Positions 12,270-23,929 of a DNA stretch of 64,000 bases are shown here, one piece after another. The position numbers and the translations under genes were made by a program. Source of the stretch: Antrodiella citrinella (taxonomy: Eukaryota > Basidiomycota > Agaricomycetes > Polyporales > Steccherinaceae). The notes under the pieces were generated by a model, which made no database searches, was not told the origin of the DNA, and saw nothing but the letters and a program-made list of their open reading frames with translations. Location of the stretch: positions 248,001-312,000 of the forward strand of contig SGPM01000003.1 of the NCBI GenBank assembly GCA_004802725.1, in the 5' to 3' direction. How positions within the stretch are numbered: the first letter of the stretch is position 1; each line of letters begins with the position of its first letter.

Positions 12270-14628
12270 ATGCCTCCTGGTACCGGCGTCGTCGACGCTT
12301 TCAAGAGTAAGTCTCCTCGCATCTAATCAATGCCACACCGCACTCATCCTCGAGCCGTCCAGACCTCATTCGTCATGGAAAGAACCATCACACAGCACGG
12401 CACGAGGAAGCTCAGTATCAGTACTCTGCTCCCCCTGCCGTCCCACCGACCGCACAAGCACACAAGCAGCCGCGGCAGCAGCAGCAGCCCGAGCAGGGTC
12501 ACTCTACAAAATATAAGGAAGAGGTAGAGAAGATCGTACAGGAAGAACGCGAAGCGAAGGCAAAGATGCCCGTATACAAGGGGTTGGAGCAGTTCAAGCT
12601 GCTCGACAAGATGGGAGAGTACGTTCACTCCCACCTCTTCACGTCGGGCTTTCTTACTCAGCTTCCTTCTAACAGTGGTGCCTTCTCCAATGTCTACAAG
12701 GCAGTCAATATCCACACAGGTCAGAAAGTCGCAGGTGAGTACTTTATTCTTGACATCGTTGGACCAAGTCTGATTCAAGTTTACTTCGCTCTCAGTCAAA
12801 GTCGTTCGCAAATACGAACTGAGTGCATCCCAGGTTAGTCGCTTCCTCACCACCTGATCCGCCCTTACTGTAAATTTATCCCTCTCCTTCCGCGCGCGGC
12901 AGGCTGGCGACAAGCACTTGAACCGTGAGTTCAAGAAGAAGCCGCGCGTGACAGAGGTGCCGATTTCTCTCAATGACCTCGTCATTCGATGCCTGTTTAC
13001 TGATTTACCGTTGCATGCACTTCCAGCGCGCCAATATACTGAAAGGTACGTTGATCACTCACGCATGACTGCATGTATGCGAGTCTCATGCGATCTACAC
13101 ATTCACATAGAGGTTCAAATTATGCGTGGTGTCAATCATCCTGCGGTCATCAAGCTACTGTCCTTTTCGGAGTCGGAGGAACATTATTTCCTTGTCCTTG
13201 AGCGTGCGTATTGTCTCCATATCCCCTGATCGGACATCATCTCATTGTATATTCTTGTCCCCGCTCCACATACAGTCATGGAAGGTGGAGAGCTCTTCCA
13301 TCAAATCGTCAGGCTCACCTACTTCAGTGAGAATCTGGCTCGTCACGTCATCCTCCAAGTTGCACAGGGAATCAGGTATCTCCATGAAGAGCGTGGCGTG
13401 GTTCACCGTGATATAAAGCCCGAAAACCTTCTTTTCGAGCGCATTCCCTTCGTCTCTTCCAAGAACCCTGTCCCACGGCAGTTCGAGGAAGAAAAAGAGG
13501 ACGAAGGCGAATTCATTCCAGGCGTAGGAGGTGGAGGTATTGGTCGTGTCAAGCTCGCCGATTTCGGTCTGAGCAAGGTCGTTTGGGATGAACAGACTAT
13601 GACGCCATGTGGGACTGTTGGCTACACCGCACCCGAAATTGTCAAGGATGAGCGATATAGCAAGAGCGTGGATATGTGGGCTATGGGCTGTGTCCTCTAC
13701 ACCCTCCTTTGCGGATTCCCCCCTTTCTACGACGAGAGCATCAATGTGCTTACTGAGAAAGTTGCACGGGGTCACTACACTTTCCTCAGCCCGTGGTGGG
13801 ATAGTATCGGTGCTGAAGGTTAGCCTCGAGTAATCTCTTGCGTGAATTTGGGTTACTGATGCCAACGTCCTTATAGCGAAAGACTTGATCACACATCTTC
13901 TCTGTGTTGATCCCGCGCAACGATACACCATCGATGAGTTCCTCAACCACCCATGGTGTAAGGCATCCCCAGCGCCAGCGCCACCTCCCACTCCCGGTGT
14001 CTATGGCATGCAAAGCGGCGCTCCACTGGATTCACCTCTTTTGGCCGCACTCCACGGTCGCGATGGTCGTTCGCCGGGCCTTGCTACATTGAAGGAAGCG
14101 TTCGATATCTCATATGCTGTCCATCGCATGGAGGAGGAAGGACCCCGTCGTCGCGCACAGAAAGGCGGTGCCAACCGAGGGTTCTTATCCGGTCTCAACG
14201 AAGAAGACGACGAAGAAGAAGCCGAGGCGGATGATGCTGAAGTAGTTGAGGACGCTCGAAGGCGGCACGGGGAACCAGTTCAACGTCGTAAAGCAGCGGG
14301 CCAAGCAACACAACTGGACAGAGCTGAGAACGCGCAAGGACCAGCTGCTGCAGGCGCAGGCGCGAAAGCAGCTGCCAAACGGGCTGTGCAGGGCCAACCT
14401 GGATCAAGTAGATTGACCGACGGTCGAGCAGGACAGCGGGATAGAGCGCGCCGCACGGGGAATGTACCATTTCAGCTCGATTTGGACGGTGCGACTTTGC
14501 TAGGTCGTAGACACAAACGAGTGGATGGACCTACGCCTGGGATTACCGGAGTAGGTGCCTTTGGTCGCAGTCCTCTTGCGAAGGAGCAGCTTCCCGATAA
14601 TCCAGGTAGCCCTATGAGGGTCAATTAA
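12270..14628 (+). CDS. Ser/Thr protein kinase, Rck2/Srk1 (MAPK-activated, CaMK group)
   Basis: The chain starts MPPGTGVVDAFK and then a Gln/Pro-rich leader. Kinase motifs follow in order: GAFSNVYKA glycine loop, VAVKVV (catalytic Lys), ERANILKEVQIM (helix C), VVHRDIKPENLLFERIPF, DFGLSK, CGTVGYTAPEIV and a DMWAMGC helix. The insert after PENLLFERIPF and the motif GGELFHQIVRLTYFSE are typical of yeast Rck2 and fission yeast Srk1, kinases switched on by stress MAPK and regulating translation and mitosis entry. Eight introns were placed; short ones split the N-lobe (for example after KMGD, VAVK, ASQ and LKE). The C-terminal 200 residues are acidic then basic and low-complexity. Assignment to the family is firm; orthology to one yeast paralogue is not resolved, so no symbol is given. 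Confidence 0.88.
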
Positions 14629-15245
14629 CCCATTCCATGCTTCTGACTGTACGTACGACCTCTTCACCACCTGTTCCCCGTCACTTCCGATCGTCGTGTT
14701 GTCACTTAGGTTCACTGTGGGCTTATCCTCATTTCTGTGTCGCTTTTGAATTTGTATCACCATATCCGCTTGCCGCCATCCACTATTCTACGTCGTCACG
14801 GTCGAGAGTCGACCACAGCCATCATTAGATTGGCGGGCCGTCCGATTCCTTCGCTGCTCCGTTGCTCCCATGACATTTCACTTATGGGTGTACGAACATA
14901 CCTGTCGTAGCTTACTTCGTTTTCTCGCCCTCGTCTCGCATTTCTCTCCTTTTCTACTTACACTCAATCATTCGCATACATGGATCAGAGTGTTGTGTTG
15001 TACGCGGCTTCTGTAGTTTCTGTAGCAACATCTCACGCGCCTGGCAGTAGGCTTCAAGCATGTGCTAATGTTATTTCTGTGTTATACGAAATGCTGAAGC
15101 AGCAGCCACTTGAGCGCGACGCGTTCATTCACGTGGCTTGTAGTAGTATTATAGTAATACGCGCTTAGACTTAGCTTGCCTTCGTACAGCTACATGATCT
15201 GAGGCTCGCCATCGTAATCTTCCTTGTTCTTCACCAAATACCCGC
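14629..15245. other. Intergenic: kinase 3' region and PKR1 promoter
   Basis: 617 nt, pyrimidine-rich, between two tandem plus-strand genes. I see no coding signal, RNA gene or repeat. Confidence 0.5.
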
Positions 15246-15604
15246 ATGTCCACGTCTCCGTCAGCGTCCTCACCAGACACAGAATTCCTCTCCAACATCC
15301 TCACGCCCGGCTCTTCCCTCCACCCGACCTTCCAACTCATCCTCGATGGCGCATTCGCATTTCTACTCATGGTGCTGGTTGGGCTGGCGGTATTGACGCG
15401 AGGGAACATCCACATGTTCGCATTGATTGGTATCGAGCTGTGTTTATGGGCGAGTGTGAAATGGTAAGTGCCACAACTTGTTTATTCAGAGGGCTCGGAC
15501 GTTGAAGATGTGCGTGTCCGTTTAGGTTCGTGAAGGAGTTGCAGAAGTCGCAAGCAGCTGGACCACCAGTGCAGTCGAATGGAGATGCGAAGAAGAATGA
15601 ATGA
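15246..15604 (+). CDS. PKR1: Pkr1-family ER protein, V-ATPase assembly factor
   Basis: Two exons (15246-15463 and 15526-15604; intron 62 nt) give 98 residues. Two membrane helices are visible: about residues 35-55 (ILDGAFAFLLMVLVGLAVL) and 60-75 (MFALIGIELCLWASVKW). Yeast Pkr1 has the same sequence plan: an EPGTSP-like start (here LTPGSSLHP), then GNIH between helices and WF-NEL after the second (here GNIHMFAL and WFVKELQK). Yeast Pkr1 resides in the ER and helps assemble the V-ATPase Vo sector; that role is transferred by family. Ends convergently with PSF3, 123 nt apart. Confidence 0.88.
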
Positions 15605-15727
15605 TATCTATGGGGCTCGTACATGATATACATTGATATGATATGCCCTACAAAATCTGGAACCCTGAACTATACATCGTCGCCCTGCGATACAGCCACA
15701 ACCCAGCACAGATAGCATCTCCTTGGG

Positions 15728-16558
15728 TCACCGTTTACTCGCCTCACTCGAATCATGCCATTTCTTCATCATCTTCACACTCCACTGCGCCAGTGCAAAC
15801 ACTGCAAACACGAAGCACAATCACCGTCAGCACACCTATTTCCACTCTGATCGACACCAAAGGCTCACGTTCACGTTCAGTGCCGTCCAACCCTTCTCTG
15901 AACGCCATGGTAGGGTCCGCGGAGCCACCTGACGCAGAGCTCGTGTTGATAGAGGCGAAGTGTTGGGCTTGGTCGATGACGTCGACGAGGCGGCCTCGGA
16001 ATGTCTTGACTAGGATGTTGGACATCTCCATCGCGGGTTCATCGTTCAGTCTGCAATTTTGGTCAAATCATGCATTGTATGTGGGGTCGACGCGTAGGTA
16101 GCACTTACAGTCGCATGATCATGACTCCGAATGTATACCACATACCGCCTTGTCCGACCAAGCTGGTGAGTCTGACGGAGCGCGCCTCGGCGTTGAGCGC
16201 GTTCCGGACGCGTAATGAGAACGCAGGAGGGATGTTGAAGTCGGCGTAGTCTCTGTGCGCGAAGGGGGTGGTGGACTACGCGTAAATTGACGAGCAATGT
16301 ACGGGACGCACGAGTAGATCAGGATGTATGCTATCCACATTGGGATCTGAATTTTGCTCATGGCTTTGATCTACATCGGACGAAATCGAGGGCATGAGTA
16401 CTTCAATAAAAACGTATAGAGAATGGTTAGAGTGGACGCACGTCGCGTTCCTCTCCTCCTGCGAGATGACCCATTTCAAGGACATTCACTTTGAACGTGC
16501 ATTGCACTTTCTGGTTTTCTGCGAGGATGGACTCGATATCGTAGTATTCGTCCCCCAT
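15728..16558 (-). CDS. PSF3: GINS complex subunit Psf3
   Basis: GINS is part of the CMG replicative helicase. Five exons give about 190 residues, close to the 194 of yeast Psf3. The start MGDEYYDIESILAENQ matches yeast MGYYDIDDVLADG. Next come KVQCTFKVNVLEMGHL, then KIQIPMWIAYIL (yeast KLSLPLWLARIL), DYADFNIPPAF, an alpha-helical core ending NILVKTFRGRLVDVIDQAQ, and a C-terminal helix LFALAQWSVKMMKKW. Each junction keeps phase: for example the intron after GGEERD ends in GATGTAG, and the last intron ends in TTTGCAG before the LFALAQ exon. Divergent from the next gene across 199 nt. Confidence 0.92.
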
Positions 16559-16757
16559 GCCGCAACGCCTGCTTAGGAACTGGAGGCTGAAGAAGAATAA
16601 CGTGTACGGTGAAAGTAGGCAGAAGGCCTTGAAATTATTGGAGGCGCTCGAGACGCGTTTGTGGCGGCAGCGGTTAGTGACGGCGGCTGCGGCTCCAGTT
16701 TATTGGCAATCGCCACCTGGACTGCTGCTTTACTACTTACCACCACCACCCTCAAAT
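16559..16757. promoter_or_regulatory. Shared promoter of PSF3 and the small mitochondrial gene
   Basis: A 199-nt spacer between two divergent ATGs, rich in CGG/CCG. No TATA box is seen. Confidence 0.45.
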
Positions 16758-17303
16758 ATGTCGTATACTCGCGGACTATCGAGCTTTGGCTCGCTCAGCT
16801 TCAGACGGCTCTCAGCCATTCACGCCCTCAGGATCGCATCTCCCTCTCTTCGTACCATTCACATACAGCGGCAGTTCTCTACCACGCCCCGGAGAGAGGC
16901 CTCCCCTTCTCCCCAAATCGACGGCTTCTCCGCCGCAGCACTCAATTCACCGCTGTTCAAGGAGCTCGCGAGCAAGCCGGAAGTGCTGCAGACCATGAAG
17001 GACTTGATGGTCGTCATGAAGCAAGAAGGTACGCTGTGTTCTCCGTGGCAATTTGTTTGCAGTCTGGCTGACGGCTTCGACAGGGATCAATGTAGACCCT
17101 GCCAACCCACCATCGATGATGAAGCTGCTGATGAACTCCCGGATACGAGGTCAGCTGATGGAGACATGGCAAGTATTGCAGGCATCGGGAGTAGACCAGC
17201 AGAAGCTGAAAGTGCGTCACTATTCTACTTTCTACAGCATTGTCTCTGACTGTGCGCATGGCTGCAGGATGCATTCTTGTTGATGAAACCCAAGGATAGC
17301 TAG
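16758..17303 (+). CDS. Small uncharacterised protein, probably mitochondrial
   Basis: Three exons (16758-17028, 17084-17211, 17268-17303) give about 144 residues. The first 45 residues are rich in Ser, Arg and Leu with no acidic residue, ending near QRQFSTTPRREAS, which looks like a mitochondrial import sequence with a typical FSTT cleavage context. The remainder is helical: NSPLFKELASKPEVLQTMKD and a second block PPSMMKLLMNSRIRGQLMET. Two such Leu/Met-rich helical blocks recall STI1-type repeats, but this is only a visual likeness. No function is assigned. Followed by TFC1 after 155 nt. Confidence 0.75.
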
Positions 17304-17458
17304 CGCATCTACTACTGTAATTTCTGCTTTGTTCATAAATAATGTATGTTTAATCCGTCGTGGCGGTGATTGCGTTTTGGGCGCTTCTATTGAATGCGAA
17401 AGCGTGTCTAGTATAGACTTGTTCTCAACGTTATACGCCAGTCTTTATTCAACCGTTC

Positions 17459-19635
17459 ATGGACGACCAAACACCAGGTGCAGGACCTTCTGCGACTGGG
17501 CACGAGGCTACCGAGACTAGTTCAGACGCTACCGCATCAGAACGCCCATTACCGTCTGCGCATTTCTACTCCGTGGAGTACCCTGGCTATGTACAACCAG
17601 CCTCGGTTCCCATTGCACTTGACCATCTCGGCGGCCCCTCACATGTATATGCTGCATTCCAAAGGAGTGAGAACAAGTCTAGTTCTCTTCTGGAGTTGAA
17701 CTTCCGACCCAAAGACCCGTTTTCGCATCCTGTGAATGGTGAGGTAGTGTCCTCCAACAATCTGCTCTTGAAGGTTGTGAAAAGGTGGCGGAAAGTGAGG
17801 GTACCAGGTGGAGATGTTGTAGGAGAGTATACGGCTGAGGTGGTCGGGTCAATATCAAAAACGGCACGCTTCAGAGGTGAGTCAAACCGTTATGAGTACA
17901 ACAGTGTATTCATGCTGTTTGTCGCAGGTATGGCAGACTACCAGTATCAACCCAATATGAAGGATCCCGTGTCCGTGTTACGGACTGCAATGGACAATAT
18001 GGAAGGCGAGTTTTGTGTCCATGACCTCCCCGTACTTCGCTTATGCATGTGATCGTGCAGTTGACGGCATCCTACAATACACTGTGCCAGAAGAGAAGGA
18101 GGATTATGTCTTTCCTCGAGAGATTGCGCCTTCGGACATTGACCCACAGTTGCTGAGTGAATCACAGGACAATGAGGATGAGGACAGTATGAGGAGCAAT
18201 CTGCGACTCTTCCCACCTCCTTTGTTCAGCCGACAAAGCGTCCCTCAGAATTACAGGTCGGTGTTGATCGGGTACACGCACCACCCCAACGCTGACCTTT
18301 TCGCAGTTACAAGGCAAATACTGCGTCGGTTGTTAGTACCACCGTAGACGAGGCGACGGGCGAGGAAAAGAAGCGGTATATCAACCGAATGCGATGGAAG
18401 GGTTATGGCCCTGTCTCACTGTATTACGCCGATAAAGAAGTATGCCCCGGTTGGAATATACAACATACATTAACTCATTGCGTTCTTCTTTCAGGTCCCC
18501 ACGAAACCGACCACCTCGGTCGAAGAACAACGCAGCCATGCCGATCAGAAGTTGTTGAAACGATTGCAAGAGGTGCGCTCGTGAATGTTCTATTCACTCC
18601 AACGCCGGTGGTGACCCTTCTTCATCAGCTCTTTGATCAACGACCTGTCTGGACGAGAGCTGCCATCTACAATCAATTCGACCCTCTTGGAGTGCGAGAA
18701 ATCATCAAGTAATGCTTCGACCGGTCTCAACAGTTCGGAACGATCACTCATACAATGTTCTCGCAGCTCCAAGTTTCTTCTACCTTTGGTGTCATATGTA
18801 TTCCAAGACGGACCCTGGCGAGATACGCAGGTTCGGCTTGGCTATGACCCCAGAACTCAACCGGAGGCACGCTTGTGAGTATCGCATTGTCCGTCAGAAG
18901 ATGACAGTATCTGAAGACGAGTTTCAGCTATCAACGTTTGTATTTCAGGAACATCAACAAGCCCATTGTTCGTCCGTCCGTCATCGGGAGACGTCAAGAT
19001 GGTCGTAACGAAATCGCGAATGCGCGTGCCAGTGATGCGACTGGTAGAGACGATAAACGGTCCGTAGTGTGTATGCCTCGCATTCGGCGATGCTGGAATT
19101 CTCAATATCCCTACCATCTAGATCACACGTCTTCGACGGTGTCACCGTAACAAAGGATACCGCCGCGTTTCAATTATGTGACATCGAAGACGAAATGCTC
19201 AAGGAAATGATCGAAGACGGAGAAGACCTCCGTGAGGAGTGCAATGTCAGTTTGTGTCCCCCGCCTGTTTTCATGGGCTCGTTGACAATCAATTCTGCAG
19301 GAGAGGGATGGATGGTACAGCAGCTACGCATTCGACCGCATCAAGAATGTCCTACGTCACAAGTTCTTCTCGTTGCTGGCCGGACATGTGGCTACGAGAG
19401 AGGAATGCGAAGCCCTGCTTGTGTCCTCCGAGGGCACCGAAAAGACCGTAGCCCGAACTACACATAGGCTGCGGCCCGGAAAACATAACATGGCGAAGGG
19501 TGCACTGAGATGGGAAGATGCAGCGGTACGTGCATCTCACTCTGCTCCGATTATGTTGCTCACAGTTTTGCGTAGGCGCAACGACTCACTGCGGCTTTGG
19601 ACCAACGCTTGAAGGAGGCATCTCAACGGCAGTAG
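17459..19635 (+). CDS. TFC1: TFIIIC subunit Tfc1/Sfc1 (GTF3C5, tau95 family)
   Basis: Subunit of the factor that binds the A and B boxes of tRNA genes and recruits TFIIIB for RNA polymerase III. The N-terminus has the family pattern FYSVEYPGYV, then LELNFRPKDPFSHPV, then VVKRWRK, which forms the dimerisation region. The middle includes MADYQYQP, RPVWTRAAIYNQF and YVFQDGPWRDTQVRLGYDPR, the strongly conserved GPW-R--Q---GYDPR motif of the DNA-binding domain. The tail runs HKFFSLLAGHV to KEASQRQ, TAG at 19633-19635. About nine short introns interrupt it; the exact edges of the central exons were not all fixed. Convergent with the eL29 gene. Confidence 0.9.
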
Positions 19636-19937
19636 TAGTTGAATGTTCCCGCACTTGTCCAGTACCGCAATGCATATCTTGTAAATCATACAGACATAGC
19701 AGTCTTCAACAAAGCGAAGACGTCACGCCGAAGACATTGCGATGTTTTGAAAGTTTCTGGATTATATATGCCTATGACGGCAGAATCCTATGCATGGTGT
19801 AGGGTGCATGGAACATACGGATGGTACAGGATACATGCTTTGCCGTGAAGAACAGGGAGGAAGTGTGCGTAGATCGAGCGCGGGTCATTCCCCCAAGACG
19901 CCGAGTCGATGGAAAGGAAGGGACAAAGTAGTCAGGC
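19636..19937. other. Convergent 3' spacer between TFC1 and RPL29
   Basis: 302 nt holding the 3' ends of both genes. No other feature is seen. Confidence 0.5.
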
Positions 19938-20346
19938 TCATGCCTCTGATTTTGCCTCCAGACGAGCTTTTCGCTAATATAGGAATGGCGTCAGTAATGA
20001 TCTGGGATAGATCGAAGAGCGACGTACTGCGCCAACGGCAGCGTATTTGGAGTTGCGGCGGAACTGCACAAGTACGTTTAGTATTCGGATATCTCTCTTG
20101 CAAGCATTTTGATCATACCTTGGGGTCAACCTATGCGAAGACAAAATATTAAGATCTAGCCTTCAATATATGGACAAACTGCAGGACTTACACCCTTCAT
20201 CGACCGTGACTTGTTGCTCTTGGGCTTGGTGATACCATTCCTGTGAGCCTTCTTGCTCTGGTTGTGATTGGTATGGCTAGAGAGCGACGTCAACACTTCA
20301 TATACACAAGGCGTGTTACGTCCACGTACTTCTTAGATTTGGCCAT
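19938..20346 (-). CDS. RPL29: 60S ribosomal protein eL29
   Basis: Five exons give 61 residues, the usual size for this protein. The product begins MAKSKNHTNHNQSKKAHRNG, the near-invariant start of eL29, then ITKPK, SMKGVDPKFRRNSKYAAVG and a basic tail ARKARLEAKSEA. Exons: 20346-20330, 20276-20192, 20130-20119, 20063-20028 and 19973-19938; the four introns are 53, 61, 55 and 54 nt and keep the frame. Exon 3 is only 12 nt and encodes VDPK. eL29 sits near the peptide exit side of the large subunit. All boundaries are GT-AG and the family match is complete, so the call is firm. Confidence 0.96.
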
Positions 20347-23300
20347 GACGGTGACGACGGGATTCCTGGGCTTGCTGCTCTGTCGGTCGTCGCTATACTG
20401 ATCGTGCAAGACGCCGAGGCGCGGTGGCTGAAGGAACTGTGTAGTCGATCGGCATGTTCCGAGACTTTCGTGCACCTTCCAAATCGGGACCTAACGTCGT
20501 TGGTTCTGCTGGCTGGCGGCCTGCAGCGACATTATAATCTTAACCCTTCATTATTTTCTCACATATACATGACTTCATGATCGAAGGTAAGGCGTTCGAC
20601 TTGGTATACGCACGTTTGTGCTCTAATTATGAACACGACAGACGCAGGTTGCATCCTCCGCGTAAATGCTATGTCTTACTCACAGTAATTTGCCCGTTAC
20701 GACCCTACGCGCCATAGTCTTATCTGCCAGAGGCTCATCTGGACTCAGGAAGGCTCCAGACTCGCGTCACTCTGTGTCTCCCCCCATAAGATAACGGTCT
20801 CTTTATGACGAGCGCCACGTTGTACTGTCAGATCACATGCGATTTCACTCACCCAGTCCTGCGCGTGCGACCATGGATACCCTCGCACATGGCCAGACCA
20901 CGCACTGAGACGCCTTTGAGGCTGCGACAATCATTGTATGACGACATGTCCTAGGGTTGGACCATCATGATGACGTCGATTCTCTCAGCATCCCCGCAGA
21001 CATGTCTGTCAGGTTCAAAAGGTTCGCATCTCTTTGTTCTGAGGCCACTTACCCACTCATATCCAACATGTCGTATCGACGCACACACTCCAGTCTGCCA
21101 GTCGACTTTCCACCACTCGACCGCATCTACGAGCCACTTCGACTCGGAACCGCCATTGACCCGCCACTCAATGATCCTTCCTGCACGTTTCAGGCTATTG
21201 AAGATCTCCTTCGGCACTCTCCTCGCCTGAGCTTTGTTCCTGCGGTGCGGTGCGGACCATTTGATCTCTTTATCCTCATTCTGTATGCTCATCTGCCCCC
21301 CAGCGCTCGGTATATCATTCGTTTATGGTCGGCCTCGAGGCTTGTCGTCATGTTGCTTCTGAGCAGATTCCATCGCGCCTCTATGCTACAGTCTACTCAC
21401 TAGAGGCCGACTCAAAGCGCATGCGGCATGCCCGTTATCCCCATAAGTGTCTGGACGCCCACTTGGCTCTGCGGATGAATACCGAGGACTCTGGGATCAG
21501 ACACCTGGGAATTCCTGGCGGGACAGAGACCCAGAGGCTGGACTTCAGTTGATTCACAGGCACGTCGACCGGTTTCTCATCATAACCCCAACCTCGTGAA
21601 GTTCTCGACTCGAGCCATGCAACCCTGGCAGTCTAGAAACCTGGTAATATTAGGTCACGCCAGGTGTGACATGTACTTTTGGTCCCAAAGTTGTCTTGAT
21701 TTGACCGATATCAATAGACATTCTACGGTTCATCCCCGGAGCCCACCCTGTGAGCTGCAGATCATCGCATTTGTCTCTACAGCCATGTCCGCGATAAGTT
21801 CGCGTTCATTGCACAAGTCCAGACTGACCGCAGGTGCTCAGCTGGTCGACTAGCCCATACCGAGAAACCATGACTGATTCTTTCTGGTATTCACAATTGG
21901 GAGGTGAGTCTACTTACTCACCCTTGGGAAGAACCCCAAGATAGTCTGGAACCTCGAGTGAGTACTCCCGACGTCATACTCAATCTCTTGATCTCACAAG
22001 TCCCGCGCCTTTTCTAGTGCTTTGAACACGTTGAACGATAGCGCACGATGTCCGTCTACGATGAGTCGATGGCACTTAGTCTGGTACGATAGTCCTCTTG
22101 CTTTGACTGTGAACGTTGAGATTTGTTGCGCGATGGCGTGATGATCTAATAACAAGTTTGAAGCGCGATTGCGCTCGAGTGCAACGTTCGCCATGTCATC
22201 ATATGTTCGTTCTTCTTGTCCTCATGTCGACGTTAGGTCAGGCAAACCCATGACCATGGATCGAGGGTATCTTCATAGCCTTACCTTTCCATGATTCCCG
22301 CACCAGAAGCTTGACACTTCTCAAGACACACATCGGAGGCTTGCTGCGCTTGTCTGGTGAACTGTCACTGTAGCGGCTATCAAGACACTTTATGGAATGC
22401 TACGGTTTGCGCTCGCCTTTCGGACTCCTCAAGGATCACTGCCAACGCATCGTCAACGTTTCTTCCGCACAACTTGATTGGTATGTCATTTTTGTTGGGC
22501 TGCGCCGACCGTGTATCACTGGCGTCCGACTACTGACAGAAGCTAACCAAAAAATCGTCATGCTATGCCCGGGTCCGCGCCCACATAGCTCTTAGCTGGA
22601 CGTCATGATTATGACTTCTGCCCGCAAAGCTGCGCCCTTCGACTTCACGGTCATATTTAGCTCTGCGCCGGACTCCAGCGAACGTCGCGGATATACTCTT
22701 CAAGCTGCGGACTTCATCCGCGTCCCCATATGTTTCCTCCGCGCACTATATCACCTCCAGCTCAGTCGCAGCGACCCCATTGCTACGATGTTCTAGACTG
22801 CGCTTCTTCTCGTCTCTCCTCAGCGCTGCTGTCGAGGGTCAATCTGCTTCTCATAGCGGCAACAAACGGAAGCCCCGAGGGTGCTCTCGTCTGATTGGTG
22901 ACTCGCCCATGCTCGAGGTCAGAAGCCTGGCCTTCCTGCACTCACCCTGTCGTCCTCTGTTCGTGTATCAGCGACTGTAATCGTAACGTGGCCGGTCTGG
23001 ACTCTCTTGCAAGGGCTACAGGGCTCACAGCAGCCGCTTGCTTCTGACTGCCTCCGACTCAGATCGCAACTCATGGCTCAGGGCTTCTGTCTAGGCTGGG
23101 CCTTCCGGAAAGTCGCGTGTTTTGAATGTGACGAGGGGACTCTGGGGTTCACTCAAAATCTTCACCTCGCGCTCGAGAGTCTTAGTAGCCGACGTGCACG
23201 ACTGCTTTGAAGGGTGTTCCTCTACCCTTTCCTGTGAGAACGCAGATATGAGTATATTGGCCCTTCTATGAAAGAGGAGGCTTCTGTAGGAGAGAACTTC

Positions 23301-23929
23301 TGTACGATTTAGGTGTGTATACAATGAATCCAGGACACCACAATATTGGCAATCTACAGGGTATTACATATGTAAGTATGCGCTCGTGACCCTCCGTGAA
23401 CGGCATATCCTCCGTGTGGTTCATAAGATAGGGCTCTACAATACAGAATTGGGGGACGAGAAATGGAATCGTCCACATTATCACGAAGCAAAACAAATGG
23501 GACTGGACGAATGACTGAGCAACAGTCGAAAGGACTCTTAGAGATACATGAACACAATATGATAGCTACAGTTGACGGCGAAGATACATGTCCGTGGTTC
23601 CTTTAAAATGAGATGTGAACGATGGCGAGGAGAGTGATGTATGCGAAGAATGTAAAGCCACAAATAGAGAGGAATGTGAGAGCGAGAGAAAATGCAAAGA
23701 AACCCGACGACTTAGAACCCTGAAGCGAATCTACATGAAAAATATGCAATGCTGATGCATGACGGTGGTACTGATGGTGTGTGATGCGTGATGCGAGAGA
23801 AATAGGAAAGCAGGACGGCCGTGCGCCAGTGCAGTATTGGAGAATGGAATGTGGCATGGTGGATGAAAGTGATGGAGCAACGACTCCTACGCCTTTGGCA
23901 ACGGCTTCAGATGAGAGAGTGTATCGTTA
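20347..23929. other. Gene-poor island, 3.6 kb
   Basis: Apart from the RPL29 promoter at the left end and the 3' region of the next gene at the right end, I find no supported gene. Open stretches on both strands are short. The longest is plus 20957-21403 (148 codons, Leu/Arg/Ser-rich); it has no recognisable family, no neighbouring exons in frame and no coding-like bias. No tRNA B box, integrase or reverse-transcriptase motif was recognised. A small hairpin (GGTGAGT/ACTCACC, 21903-21922) is the only structured element noted. It is probably old, decayed repeat DNA. Confidence 0.5.
20536..20550 (-). promoter_or_regulatory. Telobox-like AAGGGTTAA upstream of RPL29
   Basis: About 195 nt upstream of the eL29 start, the minus strand reads TGAAGGGTTAAG. 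AACCCT/AGGGTT elements are common in ribosomal-protein promoters of plants and many fungi. A single short match, so tentative. Confidence 0.3.

Noticed and set aside
20957..21403. 148-codon plus-strand frame as a gene
   Set aside because: No family, no flanking exons, and composition like surrounding non-coding DNA.
23603..23857. Hydrophobic minus-strand frame (FAFSLALTFLSICGFTFFAY)
   Set aside because: T/C-rich sequence just beyond the stop of the Ser-rich gene; reads as 3'UTR, no splice signal joins it.
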